From NCBI RefSeq assembly GCF_001969265.1, contig NZ_CP019304.1:496001-560000 (forward strand): DNA of 64,000 nucleotides. The letters run 5' to 3'. Made by a program: the position numbers and the translations under genes. The notes beneath the pieces are model-generated. The model did not search any database and was not told the origin of the DNA. It worked only from the letters and a program-made list of their open reading frames with translations. The first letter of the stretch is position 1; every line of letters starts with the position of its first letter. This document shows positions 43,048 to 51,949 of this stretch, piece by piece. The DNA is from Arthrobacter sp. QXT-31. Its GTDB lineage: Bacteria; Actinomycetota; Actinomycetes; Actinomycetales; Micrococcaceae.

Positions 43048-44195
43048 TTCTCGTGGACGTAGTCGTGCGTGAGGTCGTTGGTCCAGATGGTGGCCTCCGC
43101 CTCGCCGGCCTGCAGATCGATTTCGACCCTCACCTCGCGCGGTTCGAGATCCACCAGCTTGCGGTCCTGGCCGATGCCGCCGTTCTGGCAGATCTGGATG
43201 CCGTTCATGGACACGTTGAGCTGGTCCGGCTCGAAGACGGCGTCGGTGGTGCCCACCGCGGAGAGCACCCGGCCCCAGTTGGGGTCCTTGCCGAAGATGG
43301 CGGCCTTGAAGAGGTTGGAGCGGGCCACGGCCCGGCTGACGGTTTCGGCATCGCGTTCGGTGGCGGCGTTGAACGTGCGGATCGCGATGTCATGGCTGGC
43401 ACCCTCGGCATCGCCGATCAGCTTGCGGGCCAGCTCGGCGCAGACCTGGGTGAGGCCCTTGGCGAAAACCCCGTCGGACGGAACTGCCTTGGATGCGCCC
43501 GAGGCCAGCAGCACCACGGTGTCATTGGTGGACATGCAGCCGTCCGAGTCGGCGCGGTCGAAGGTGACGCGCGTAGCGTCGCGGAGGGCGAGGTCGAGCA
43601 ATTCCGGCTGGACGTCGGCATCCGTGGTCAGGACCACCAGCATGGTGGCCAGCCCGGGCGCCAGCATGCCGGCGCCCTTGGCGATGCCGCCGATGGTGAA
43701 TTCGTTGCCGTCGGCGTCCGCGCCGGTGAAGACCGCCTGCTTGGAGACCGTGTCGGTGGTCATGATCGCGGTGGCGGCGTCAGCTCCGCCGTCGGCGCTC
43801 AGGGCGGCTGCCGCTGCATCGATGCCCGGGACGATCTTGTCCATGGGCAGCTGCTCGCCGATCAGGCCAGTGGAGCACACAAAGACATCGGTGGCGGACA
43901 GGCCGAGCGCCTCGGCCGTTTTTTCCGCCGTCGTGTGCGTGTTCTGGAAGCCCTGCGGGCCGGTGCAGGCGTTGGCCCCGCCGGAGTTGAGGATCACGGC
44001 GTCGACCCGGCCGTCCGAAACCACCTGGCGCGACCAGTGGACGGGGGCCGCGGCCACCCGGTTCGAGGTGAAGACGGCGGCCGCAGCCTTGGACGGTCCG
44101 TCGTTGACCACGAGGGCGAGGTCCGGATTTCCCGAGGCCTTGAGTCCTGCCGTGACGCCGGAGGCGCGGAATCCCTTGGGGGCGGTAACGGTCAC
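43029..44195 (-). CDS. argJ: Bifunctional glutamate N-acetyltransferase / amino-acid acetyltransferase
   Basis: A 388-residue ArgJ that recycles the acetyl group from acetylornithine to glutamate and, in bifunctional forms, also uses acetyl-CoA. The self-cleavage site is at [17 protein letters not shown], where Thr of ATML becomes the nucleophile at the new N-terminus of the beta chain. The GTG at 44195 (GTGACCGTT) overlaps the argC stop by four bases, and the longer open frame to 44393 is antisense noise over argC. With ArgJ present no argE is needed, matching its absence here. Confidence 0.95.
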   Translation of the reverse strand: MTVTAPKGFRASGVTAGLKASGNPDLALVVNDGPSKAAAAVFTSNRVAAAPVHWSRQVVSDGRVDAVILNSGGANACTGPQGFQNTHTTAEKTAEALGLSATDVFVCSTGLIGEQLPMDKIVPGIDAAAAALSADGGADAATAIMTTDTVSKQAVFTGADADGNEFTIGGIAKGAGMLAPGLATMLVVLTTDADVQPELLDLALRDATRVTFDRADSDGCMSTNDTVVLLASGASKAVPSDGVFAKGLTQVCAELARKLIGDAEGASHDIAIRTFNAATERDAETVSRAVARSNLFKAAIFGKDPNWGRVLSAVGTTDAVFEPDQLNVSMNGIQICQNGGIGQDRKLVDLEPREVRVEIDLQAGEAEATIWTNDLTHDYVHENSAYSS

Positions 44196-45223
44196 GGGGC
44201 AACTCCCTGCAGGTTGAGGCCGGCGGTTTCCGGCAGGCCAAGGGCAATGTTCATGGACTGTACCGCTCCACCGGCGGTGCCTTTGGTCAGGTTGTCGATG
44301 GCGCAGGTGACGATGACGCGCCCGACGTGTGCGTCGTAGGCAAGCTGCATGGCGGCGTGGTTGGAGCCCTGCACGGACTTGGTGGTGGGCCACTGGCCCT
44401 CGGGCAGCAGGTGGACGAACGGTTCGTCGTCGTACGCTTCCGCCCAGGCACGGCGCAGTTCCTCGGCGCCGACGCCGGGCTTGACCCGTGCGGTGGCGGT
44501 GGTGAGGATGCCGCGGCTCATGGGCGCCAGGGTGGGGGTGAAGGAAACCGTCACGTCTTCACCGGAGGCGTTGGACAGGCCCTGCTCGATTTCCGGCGTG
44601 TGCCGGTGGCCGCCGCCCACGCCATAGGGGCTCATGGACCCCATGACCTCGGAGCCGATAAGGTTCACCTTCGCCGCTTTGCCGGCCCCCGAGGTGCCGG
44701 AGGCAGAGACGATGACGACGTCGTTGCCCTCGAGCAGGCCGGCTGCGAAGCCCGGCGTGAGGGCGAGCAGCGAGGACGTCGGGTAGCAGCCCGGGACGGC
44801 GATCCGGCTGGCGCCCTTGAGCTTCTCCCGCTGGCCTGGCAGCTCAGGGAGGCCATACGGCCAGGTCCCGGCGTGGTCCGAGCCGTAAAACTTTTCCCAG
44901 GCGGTGGCGGATTCCAGGCGGTGGTCGGCGCCGGCGTCGATCACCACTGTGCCCTCGGGCAGCTTGGCCGCGATCTCGGCGGACGCGCCGTGCGGCAGGG
45001 CGAGGAACACGACGTCGTGCCCCGACAGGTTCTCCACGCTGGTGTCCTCGAGAATCCTGCTTGCCAGGCCATGGAGATGCGGCTGCAGTTCGCCTAGTCT
45101 GGAACCGGCGTTGCTGTGTGCCGTGATGGCCCCGATAGTGACGTCCGGATGGCCGGCCAGGAGCCGGAGGACTTCGCCGCCGGCGTAGCCGCTGGCGCCT
45201 GAAACGGCAACAGAAATAGTCAT
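44192..45223 (-). CDS. argC: N-acetyl-gamma-glutamyl-phosphate reductase
   Basis: A 343-residue NADPH-dependent reductase, first gene of the operon argCJBDFRGH. The nucleotide-binding start is [18 protein letters not shown]; the active-site Cys lies in [13 protein letters not shown], and [12 protein letters not shown] has the conserved His. I choose ATG 45223 over the GTG two codons upstream because a TATAGT hexamer (minus strand, 45236-45231) lies 7 nt before it and no Shine-Dalgarno is seen, suggesting a leaderless mRNA. Confidence 0.95.
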   Translation of the reverse strand: MTISVAVSGASGYAGGEVLRLLAGHPDVTIGAITAHSNAGSRLGELQPHLHGLASRILEDTSVENLSGHDVVFLALPHGASAEIAAKLPEGTVVIDAGADHRLESATAWEKFYGSDHAGTWPYGLPELPGQREKLKGASRIAVPGCYPTSSLLALTPGFAAGLLEGNDVVIVSASGTSGAGKAAKVNLIGSEVMGSMSPYGVGGGHRHTPEIEQGLSNASGEDVTVSFTPTLAPMSRGILTTATARVKPGVGAEELRRAWAEAYDDEPFVHLLPEGQWPTTKSVQGSNHAAMQLAYDAHVGRVIVTCAIDNLTKGTAGGAVQSMNIALGLPETAGLNLQGVAP

Positions 45224-45230
45224 AGCCACG

Positions 45231-45274
45231 ACTATACAGCAAGACTATGCATAGGTCCCGATATTTATGCATAA
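45231..45274 (-). promoter_or_regulatory. argC promoter with two probable ArgR operators
   Basis: Perfect palindromes CTATGCATAG (45245-45254) and TTATGCATAA (45265-45274), centres exactly 20 bp (about two helical turns) apart. The TATAGT -10 is at 45236-45231. The first box lies in the -10/-35 spacer. Paired ARG boxes of 18-20 bp spacing are the rule for hexameric ArgR, and argR is in this operon. Confidence 0.75.
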
Positions 45275-45388
45275 TCCAGCCGTGCCTCCTTACGCCGGGT
45301 TCCGCCCGACTTCGCCTGTTCCGGCCCGGTCCCTAGGATGAGGTGAGGAAGGGTGCCGGAGGTCCCGGCCCGGAAAAGGAGAAATTCC

Positions 45389-46354
45389 ATGACGCACGCC
45401 ATCGTCGCCCGGCAGCCGGGCGGACCGGAGGTTCTGGACTTCACGGAGATCGACCGCCCCGTCCCCGGTCCCGGCCAGCTGCTGGTGAAGGTAGCGGCAA
45501 CCGGCGTCAACTTCATCGAAACCTACCAGCGCAGCGGCACCTACAAGGTGGCCTACCCGTTCACGCCGGGATCGGAAGCCGCCGGCGTTGTCGAGGAGAT
45601 CGGCGAAGGCGTGGAGGACTACACCGTGGGCAGCCGGGTAGCCACGGCCGAGGGAACCGCCTGCTACGCCGGGTACATCGTGCTGGACGCCGCAAAGGCG
45701 CTGCCCGTACCGGACGCCGTCGACGATCAGACCGCCGCGGCCCTCCCGCTCCAGGGCATGACGGCCCACTACCTGATCAACTCCTCGTTCCGCGTTGAGC
45801 CCGGGCACAGCGTGCTGGTCCACGCCGGCGCCGGCGGGGTTGGCCTGCTGCTGATCCAGCTGCTGAAGGCCCGCGGCGCCCGCGTCATCACCACCGTTTC
45901 CACGGATGAGAAGGAATCCCTGGCCCGCGGTGCCGGCGCGGACGAGGTGCTGCGCTACAACGGATTCCCCCACGCTGTCCGCGATCTGACCCACGGCGCC
46001 GGCGTGAACGTTGTGTACGACGGCGTGGGCAAGGATACGTTCGACGGCTCGCTGTCGAGCCTGCGCACCCGCGGTTCGATGGTGCTCTTCGGCGCCGCGT
46101 CCGGCCCGGTCCCGCCCGTGGACCCGCAGCGGCTCAACGCCGGCGGCTCACTGACCCTGACCCGCCCGTCGCTCGCCCACTTCCTCGGCAACCCGCAGGA
46201 ACGCCTGTGGCGCTCCACGGAAATCTTCGGCGCCGCGGCCGACGGCAGCCTGAAGGTGCGCATCGGCGCCACTTACCCGCTGGCCGAGGCCCGCCGGGCA
46301 CACGAGGACCTCGAAGGCCGGCGCACCACCGGCAAGGTCCTGCTGCTCCCCTAA
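45389..46354 (+). CDS. NADPH:quinone oxidoreductase (zinc-free MDR family)
   Basis: A 321-residue medium-chain dehydrogenase/reductase of the quinone reductase (QorA) type. GVNFIETYQRSGTYKV and PGSEAAGVVEEIGEGV mark the catalytic domain; HAGAGGVGLLLIQLLKARGA is the NADPH-binding Rossmann turn; zinc-binding Cys clusters are absent. ATG at 45389 follows AAAGGAG. It is divergent from argC and stands alone, ending at a hairpin. The physiological substrate is unknown; the family reduces small quinones and enones. Confidence 0.88.
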   Translation: MTHAIVARQPGGPEVLDFTEIDRPVPGPGQLLVKVAATGVNFIETYQRSGTYKVAYPFTPGSEAAGVVEEIGEGVEDYTVGSRVATAEGTACYAGYIVLDAAKALPVPDAVDDQTAAALPLQGMTAHYLINSSFRVEPGHSVLVHAGAGGVGLLLIQLLKARGARVITTVSTDEKESLARGAGADEVLRYNGFPHAVRDLTHGAGVNVVYDGVGKDTFDGSLSSLRTRGSMVLFGAASGPVPPVDPQRLNAGGSLTLTRPSLAHFLGNPQERLWRSTEIFGAAADGSLKVRIGATYPLAEARRAHEDLEGRRTTGKVLLLP

Positions 46355-46386
46355 AACGGCCGCACTCCCGTAACAATGCAGCCCCG

Positions 46387-46424
46387 GATGAACGGAAGGG
46401 AAACGATGTCACCTTCCGTTCATC
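46387..46424 (+). terminator. Hairpin between quinone reductase and the Pls-type gene
   Basis: Perfect 13-bp inverted repeat GATGAACGGAAGG (46387-46399) with 46412-46424, loop of 12, followed by TTGCTGGG. With only a short T run it is a weak terminator; as it ends 22 bp before the GTG of the large synthetase it could also affect its expression. Confidence 0.55.
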
Positions 46425-46446
46425 TTGCTGGGAGAGAATCCACCGC

Positions 46447-49400
46447 GTGATTGAGCCCCTGCCGAAAGTCCTGGACACCGCCGCTCCCCCTGCCGCCGGG
46501 GCACCGGCGGCGGAGGCGGTGCACCAGCCACAGGTGTATGCAGCGCAGCTGCCCCGCGCTGCCGCCGCGCCGCCGGAGCGGACCCTGGTGGACATCCTCA
46601 CCGAGACCGCCGCACGTTTCCCCGACGCTTCGGCGCTCGACGACGGCCGCCGCTCGCTGAGCTACGCCCAGCTCCTGGCCGAGGTTAAGGCCGAGGGCCG
46701 GCGGCTCCACCAGGCCGGACTGGGAGCCGGTGACAAGATCGGTGTACGGATCCCTTCCGGCACCAACGAGCTCTACATCGCAATCCTGGCCGTGCTGCTG
46801 ATCGGTGCCGCGTACGTCCCCGTGGACGCGGATGACCCGGACGAACGGGCCAAACTGGTTTTCGGCGAGGCACGGGTAGCCGCCATCCTGCGTGCCAACG
46901 GTGACATCGTCACGCACAGCAAGCGTCCCCGCCCTTTCCCGGCCCCGCGCCCGGCCACCCCCGACGACGACGCCTGGGTCATCTTCACTTCCGGTTCCAC
47001 CGGGACGCCCAAGGGGGTGGCGGTGCAGCACCGTTCCGCAGCGGCATTCGTGGACGCTGAGGCCCGACTCTTCCTGCGGGATGAGCCAGTGGGGCCGCAG
47101 GACCGCGTGCTCGCGGGACTGTCCGTGGCCTTCGACGCGTCGTGTGAAGAGATGTGGCTGGCCTGGCGCCACGGCGCCTGCCTTGTGCCGGCCCCGCGGG
47201 CCCTGGTGCGCACGGGCATGGACCTGGGACCGTGGCTGATCAACCACGGCATCACGGTGGTCTCCACCGTTCCCACGCTTGCGGCGCTGTGGCCGGCAGA
47301 GGCCCTGGAGAACGTCCGGCTGCTGATCTTCGGCGGCGAGGCCTGCCCGCCCGAACTGGCCGAGCGCCTGGCCGTGGACGGCCGTGAAGTGTGGAACACC
47401 TACGGACCCACCGAGGCAACAGTCGTGGCCTGCGCCGCTCCCCTGGGCGGCACCGGCCCGGTCAGGATCGGGCTCCCGCTGGACGGCTGGGACCTGGCCG
47501 TGGTGGACGCTCACGGCGTCCCGGTGGCCGAAGGCGGGGTGGGCGAGCTCATCATCGGCGGCGTGGGCCTGGCCCGCTACCTCGATCCGCAGAAGGACGC
47601 GGAGAAGTACGCCGCCATGCCATCGCTGGGATGGGCCCGCGCCTACCGTTCCGGCGACCTGGTCCGCTTCGAGCGTGCCGGCCTGATCTTCATGGGACGC
47701 GCCGACGAACAGGTCAAGCTGGGCGGCCGCCGGATCGAACTCGGTGAGATCGACGCTGCCCTGCAGTCCCTCCCGGGCGTTGCGGGCGCCGCCGCCGCTG
47801 TCCGTACGACGGCGGCGGGCAACCAGGTCCTGGTGGGGTACCTGGCTCCCGCCGGCGGGACGGACCCCGCACCGGACGTTGCTCCCTTGGACCTTGCCGC
47901 GTTCCGTGAGCTCCTGTCCGCCACCCTGCCGGCCCCGCTCATCCCGATGCTGGCCGTCGTCGACACCCCGCCCACCAAGACCAGCGGGAAGGTTGACCGG
48001 CATTCGCTGCCCTGGCCCCTGCCGGGCGCCGGCGCGGCGGCAGCGGACGCCGCGCCGCTGAACCTGCCGGAGGATGCCCAGTGGATCGTTGAGCAGTGGC
48101 AGGCAGTGCTGGGCAGCAGCGTCGCCGGCCTCGACGCCGACTTCTTCGCCCACGGCGGCGGTTCGCTCGCCGCGGCGCAGCTCGTCTCCGCACTGCGGGT
48201 CCGCTACCCCACCATCACCGTGGCCGACATCTACGCCACCCCGCGCATCGGCGCGCTGATCGAGGCGGCCCGCCAGTCGCTGCCCGACGGCGCCTCCGCC
48301 GGTCCGGCCCCGGAACGGCCCGTCCGCCCCACGGCCCTGAAGTCACAGGTCTTCCAGACCCTCATGGGCATCCCGCTGCATATCCTGGCGGGCATGCGCT
48401 GGCTGACTTACCTGATGGCTGCCAACAACGTCCTGTTCACGCTTGCCGGGTTCACCGGCGCCCCCACGGTGTCCTGGTGGTGGGTGGCCGCCTCCTGGCT
48501 GGTCTTCGTCAGCCCGCTGGGACGCATGGCCATCTCTGTTGCCGCCGCCCGCCTCCTGCTTCGCAACGTGGAGCCGGGGACTTATCCGAGGGCAGGGAAG
48601 GTGCACCTGCGCCTCTGGCTGGCCGAACAGATCCAGGATCTGGCCGGCGCCGTCAGCCTCGCCAGTGCGCCCTGGGTGCCCTACTATGCAAGGGCCCTCG
48701 GCGCCAAGATCGGCAGCAACATCCATCTGCACTCGCTTCCCCCGGTGACCGGCTTCCTCACCCTGGGGCGGGGCTGCAATATCGAGCCCGAAGTTGACCT
48801 TTCCGGGTGGTGGATCGACGGTGACATTGTCCGCATCGGCCACATCCACGTCGGGGCGGACGCCACCGTGGGAGCCCGCAGCACCCTCATGCCCGGGGCC
48901 AGCATCGGCGCCGGCGGGCAGGTGGAAGCGGGCTCCGCCGTGCTGGGCAAGGTCAAGTCCGGCCAGGTGGTGGCAGGCTCCCCGGCCCAACGGCGTGGCA
49001 AGGCGAAGCAGGAGTGGCCCCCGGCACAGCCCACCAGTTCCCTGCTGGGCCGCCTCTGGTTCACGGCCTTCGCTGCCGCGTCCGCCATCCTCGCGCTGAT
49101 CCCTTACGCTTCAGCCGCGGCCGCGGCCCTGGTGGTCTTCCTGTTCATCGGGGGCAACGACTCACTGCTCAGTGCCCTGCCCCAGGTGCTGGCATCCGTT
49201 CCCCTCGCTGCGCTGACCTGGTTCCTCACCAATATGCTGCTGATCCTGGCCACCACCAGGCTGCTGGGACTCGGCCTGAAGGAGGGCTATTACCGGGTCC
49301 GCAGCCGCGTGGGCTGGCAGGTGTGGGCCACCGAGCGGGTGCTGGACATGGCCCGGGACATGCTGTTCCCGATCTACGCCAGCTTGTTCACGCCGGTTTG

Positions 49401-50463
49401 GCTGAGGCTGCTGGGAGCCAAGGTCGGCAAGAATGTCGAGGCCTCCACCGTCCTGCTGCTGCCGCGCATGACCACGGTGGGCGAGGGGGCCTTCCTCGCC
49501 GACGACACGATGGTGGCCTCCTATGAGCTCGGCGGCGGATGGATGCGGATCGCGCCGGCGAAAATCGGCAAGCGCTCCTTCCTTGGCAACTCCGGCATGA
49601 CCGCGGCCGGGCGCAGCGTGCCAAAGAACTCGCTGGTAGCAGTCCTCTCCGCGACCCCGGGCAAGGCCAAGTCAGGCACCTCCTGGCTGGGCAGCCCGCC
49701 GGTCAGGCTGCGGCGCACGGCGGTGGCATCCGACAGCACCCGCACGTTCCAGCCGCCGGCCAGGCTCAAGGTGGCCCGGAGCCTCTGGGAGCTCTGCCGG
49801 TTCGTGCCGGTGGCCCTGACGGTGGCCCTTGCCCTCGGTGTGCTGCTCGTCTTCGACTGGCTCGCCTCCACCCTCGGCTACGGCGCGGCGGCAGCCCTCG
49901 GCGGCGTGGTCCTGCTGCTCGCCGGCGGGGTCGCGGCAGGCTGCTCCGTTGCCGCGAAGTGGCTGCTCGTGGGCAGGATCAAAGCCGGCGAACACCCGTT
50001 GTGGAGCTCCTTTATCTGGCGCAACGAGGTGGTGGATACATTCATCGAAATGGTGAGTGCCCCGTGGTTCGCCCGCTCCGCCAGCGGCACCCCGGCGCTC
50101 GTCTGGTGGCTGCGTGCCCTTGGTGCCAGGATCGGCCGCGGCACGTGGTGTGAAAGCTATTGGCTTCCCGAGGCGGACCTGGTGACGCTCGGCGCCAGCT
50201 CAACAGTCAACCGCGGCTGCGTTGTCCAGACGCACCTGTTCCACGACCGCATCATGAGCATCGACACTGTTAGTCTCGAAGACGGGGCGACGATGGGCCC
50301 GCACGGCGTGATTCTGCCGCAGGCGAGGATTGGCAAGGGCGGGACCGTCGGTCCGGCGTCCCTGGTGATGCGGGGTGAGACCGTTCCGGCCGGGACGTAC
50401 TGGATGGGCAATCCGGTCAGCCCGTGGACCGGGCCCGCCGTTTCCGCGCCCCGCCTGAAGTAG
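46447..50463 (+). CDS. pls: Pls/PosA-type nonribosomal peptide synthetase, predicted epsilon-poly-L-lysine synthetase
   Basis: A 1338-residue membrane synthetase from GTG 46447 (GGGAGAG upstream). Domains: adenylation at about 45-520 with FTSGSTGTPKG, NTYGPTEA, YRSGDLVRF, GRADEQVKLGGRRIELGE and the catalytic Lys515; carrier domain with the phosphopantetheine Ser573 in HGGGSLAAAQ; then three pairs of membrane helices (about 640-700, 870-945, 1115-1175) separated by three left-handed beta-helix tandem domains (about 735-850, 965-1090, 1195-1335). This is the layout of the S. albulus Pls (1319 residues), which makes epsilon-poly-lysine without classical condensation or thioesterase domains. Specificity residues read by alignment to GrsA: D230 A231 E234 S273 I294 G296 T318 V326 V327 K515, near the lysine code. 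Product is inferred. Confidence 0.85.
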   Translation: MIEPLPKVLDTAAPPAAGAPAAEAVHQPQVYAAQLPRAAAAPPERTLVDILTETAARFPDASALDDGRRSLSYAQLLAEVKAEGRRLHQAGLGAGDKIGVRIPSGTNELYIAILAVLLIGAAYVPVDADDPDERAKLVFGEARVAAILRANGDIVTHSKRPRPFPAPRPATPDDDAWVIFTSGSTGTPKGVAVQHRSAAAFVDAEARLFLRDEPVGPQDRVLAGLSVAFDASCEEMWLAWRHGACLVPAPRALVRTGMDLGPWLINHGITVVSTVPTLAALWPAEALENVRLLIFGGEACPPELAERLAVDGREVWNTYGPTEATVVACAAPLGGTGPVRIGLPLDGWDLAVVDAHGVPVAEGGVGELIIGGVGLARYLDPQKDAEKYAAMPSLGWARAYRSGDLVRFERAGLIFMGRADEQVKLGGRRIELGEIDAALQSLPGVAGAAAAVRTTAAGNQVLVGYLAPAGGTDPAPDVAPLDLAAFRELLSATLPAPLIPMLAVVDTPPTKTSGKVDRHSLPWPLPGAGAAAADAAPLNLPEDAQWIVEQWQAVLGSSVAGLDADFFAHGGGSLAAAQLVSALRVRYPTITVADIYATPRIGALIEAARQSLPDGASAGPAPERPVRPTALKSQVFQTLMGIPLHILAGMRWLTYLMAANNVLFTLAGFTGAPTVSWWWVAASWLVFVSPLGRMAISVAAARLLLRNVEPGTYPRAGKVHLRLWLAEQIQDLAGAVSLASAPWVPYYARALGAKIGSNIHLHSLPPVTGFLTLGRGCNIEPEVDLSGWWIDGDIVRIGHIHVGADATVGARSTLMPGASIGAGGQVEAGSAVLGKVKSGQVVAGSPAQRRGKAKQEWPPAQPTSSLLGRLWFTAFAAASAILALIPYASAAAAALVVFLFIGGNDSLLSALPQVLASVPLAALTWFLTNMLLILATTRLLGLGLKEGYYRVRSRVGWQVWATERVLDMARDMLFPIYASLFTPVWLRLLGAKVGKNVEASTVLLLPRMTTVGEGAFLADDTMVASYELGGGWMRIAPAKIGKRSFLGNSGMTAAGRSVPKNSLVAVLSATPGKAKSGTSWLGSPPVRLRRTAVASDSTRTFQPPARLKVARSLWELCRFVPVALTVALALGVLLVFDWLASTLGYGAAAALGGVVLLLAGGVAAGCSVAAKWLLVGRIKAGEHPLWSSFIWRNEVVDTFIEMVSAPWFARSASGTPALVWWLRALGARIGRGTWCESYWLPEADLVTLGASSTVNRGCVVQTHLFHDRIMSIDTVSLEDGATMGPHGVILPQARIGKGGTVGPASLVMRGETVPAGTYWMGNPVSPWTGPAVSAPRLK

Positions 50464-50496
50464 CAGCCAGCCACAGCCAAGGAAGTCACACGCAGA

Positions 50497-51846
50497 ATGA
50501 GCTCCGGAGATATGCCCGGCCCGGCCGCCGTCCTCCCAGCCGGCGCCCCGGCCACCGCGGACCCGTACGTCCCGGGCCACGGAACGGATGCCTACCGCGT
50601 CCTGCACTATGACCTGGAGCTGGACTACAAGCTCGCCAGCAACCGCCTGACCGGCCGCGCAGTCCTGGCGGCTGTGGCAGCACGCCGCACAGCCGCCGTC
50701 GTGCTCGATATGACCGGCCTCCGGGCGCTGAAAGTGCAGCTGAACGGGGTCCGGGTGCGGAAGTACACCCAGCGCGCGGAGCAGCTGGTGGTGCACTGCG
50801 AACAGGCCCTCGAGGCGGGGGCCGAATTCAGCCTGGAGATCCGCTATGACGGCAATCCGCAGCCGCGGAAAGGGCTGTGGGGCGAGGTCGGCTGGGAGGA
50901 GCTCACCGACGGCGTTCTGGTGGCAGGCCAGCCCAACGGAGCACCGTCCTGGTTCCCCTGCAACGACCATCCGCGGAACAAAGCCAGCTACCGCATCAGC
51001 GTCACCACCGACGCCGGCTACCGGGCTGTCTGCAACGGACTCCTGGTGGGGCACACGGTGAAGTCCAGCCGCGAGACATGGGTTTATGAGCAGAACCAGC
51101 CCATGGCGACTTACCTGGCGACAGTCCAGATCGGCCGTTATTCCCTGGAAAGCCTGCCCGGTTCCGGCAGCGTGCCCCAGTTCCTCGCTGCCCCTGCCCA
51201 ACTGATGGCCCGGGCACGGACCGCGCTGGCGCGCCAGCAGGCCATGATGGGCACCTTTGTCAGCTGCTTCGGCCCGTATCCGTTCCCGGACTACACGGTG
51301 GTGGTCACCGCGGATGAACTCGAAATCCCGCTCGAGGCGCAGTCGCTCTCGATACTGGGCCGCAACCACCTCGACACCGAGTGGGAGTCACAACGGCTGA
51401 TCGCCCACGAGCTGTCCCATCAGTGGTTCGGCAACTCCCTGACCGTCAGCGCCTGGAGCGACATCTGGCTGCACGAGGGGTTCGCCTGCTACGCAGAATG
51501 GCTCTGGTCCGAGGAAGCAGGCGTGATGTCCGCGCAGGAGTGTGCCCTGGCGGCATGGCAGCGGCTCACTGCCGAACCCCAGGACATCCTGGTGGGCGAT
51601 CCCGGCGCAGAACTCATGTTCGACGACAGGGTCTACAAGCGCGGAGCGCTCGCCCTGCACGCCCTGCGCCGCCGCAGCGGGGACCTCGCCTTCTTTGCGC
51701 TGCTGCAGGAATGGACCCGGACACACGCCCACAGCTCCGTGTCGACGCCCGAGTTCATCCTGACGGCCAACCGGGTCACCGGACTGGACACCGAAGCGCT
51801 GCTGCATCCGTGGCTGTACGAAGAGGCCCTGCCGCCGGTGCCCTGA
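50497..51846 (+). CDS. M1-family zinc metallopeptidase paired with the Pls-type synthetase
   Basis: A 449-residue gluzincin aminopeptidase-like protein. The zinc site is H304-E305-L-S-H308, with E327 exactly 18 residues after, in AHELSHQWFGNS and WLHEGFACYAEW. The N-terminal beta domain (YDLELDYKLASNRLTGRAVL) is complete, but the long C-terminal domain of PepN is missing, so it is the short form. No signal peptide is seen. It starts 33 nt after the synthetase stop behind AAGGAAG and shares its terminator, so the two form an operon. Zinc aminopeptidases that degrade epsilon-poly-lysine are known in producing Streptomyces; the same job here, in product trimming or self-protection, is inference. 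Confidence 0.88.
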   Translation: MSSGDMPGPAAVLPAGAPATADPYVPGHGTDAYRVLHYDLELDYKLASNRLTGRAVLAAVAARRTAAVVLDMTGLRALKVQLNGVRVRKYTQRAEQLVVHCEQALEAGAEFSLEIRYDGNPQPRKGLWGEVGWEELTDGVLVAGQPNGAPSWFPCNDHPRNKASYRISVTTDAGYRAVCNGLLVGHTVKSSRETWVYEQNQPMATYLATVQIGRYSLESLPGSGSVPQFLAAPAQLMARARTALARQQAMMGTFVSCFGPYPFPDYTVVVTADELEIPLEAQSLSILGRNHLDTEWESQRLIAHELSHQWFGNSLTVSAWSDIWLHEGFACYAEWLWSEEAGVMSAQECALAAWQRLTAEPQDILVGDPGAELMFDDRVYKRGALALHALRRRSGDLAFFALLQEWTRTHAHSSVSTPEFILTANRVTGLDTEALLHPWLYEEALPPVP

Positions 51847-51876
51847 ACCGTCCGGCTGGACGTTTGCCGGCATAAA

Positions 51877-51910
51877 GAAAGACCACGCCCAGAACCTGGC
51901 GTGGTCTTTC
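51877..51910. terminator. Bidirectional terminator between the peptidase gene and pheT
   Basis: Perfect 13-bp stem GAAAGACCACGCC (51877-51889) with 51898-51910 and an 8-nt loop. The minus-strand reading continues TTTATG, the plus strand CTCATGG. It closes the convergent pls operon and pheST. Confidence 0.85.
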
Positions 51911-51949
51911 CTCATGGTCAGCTACCGCTGGACGGGTTCCCCGGCACGC

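Noticed and set aside
39777..44339. Several 400-500-codon plus-strand frames across the arginine operon
   Set aside because: All are antisense to argF, argD, argB and argJ and lack motifs or start signals.
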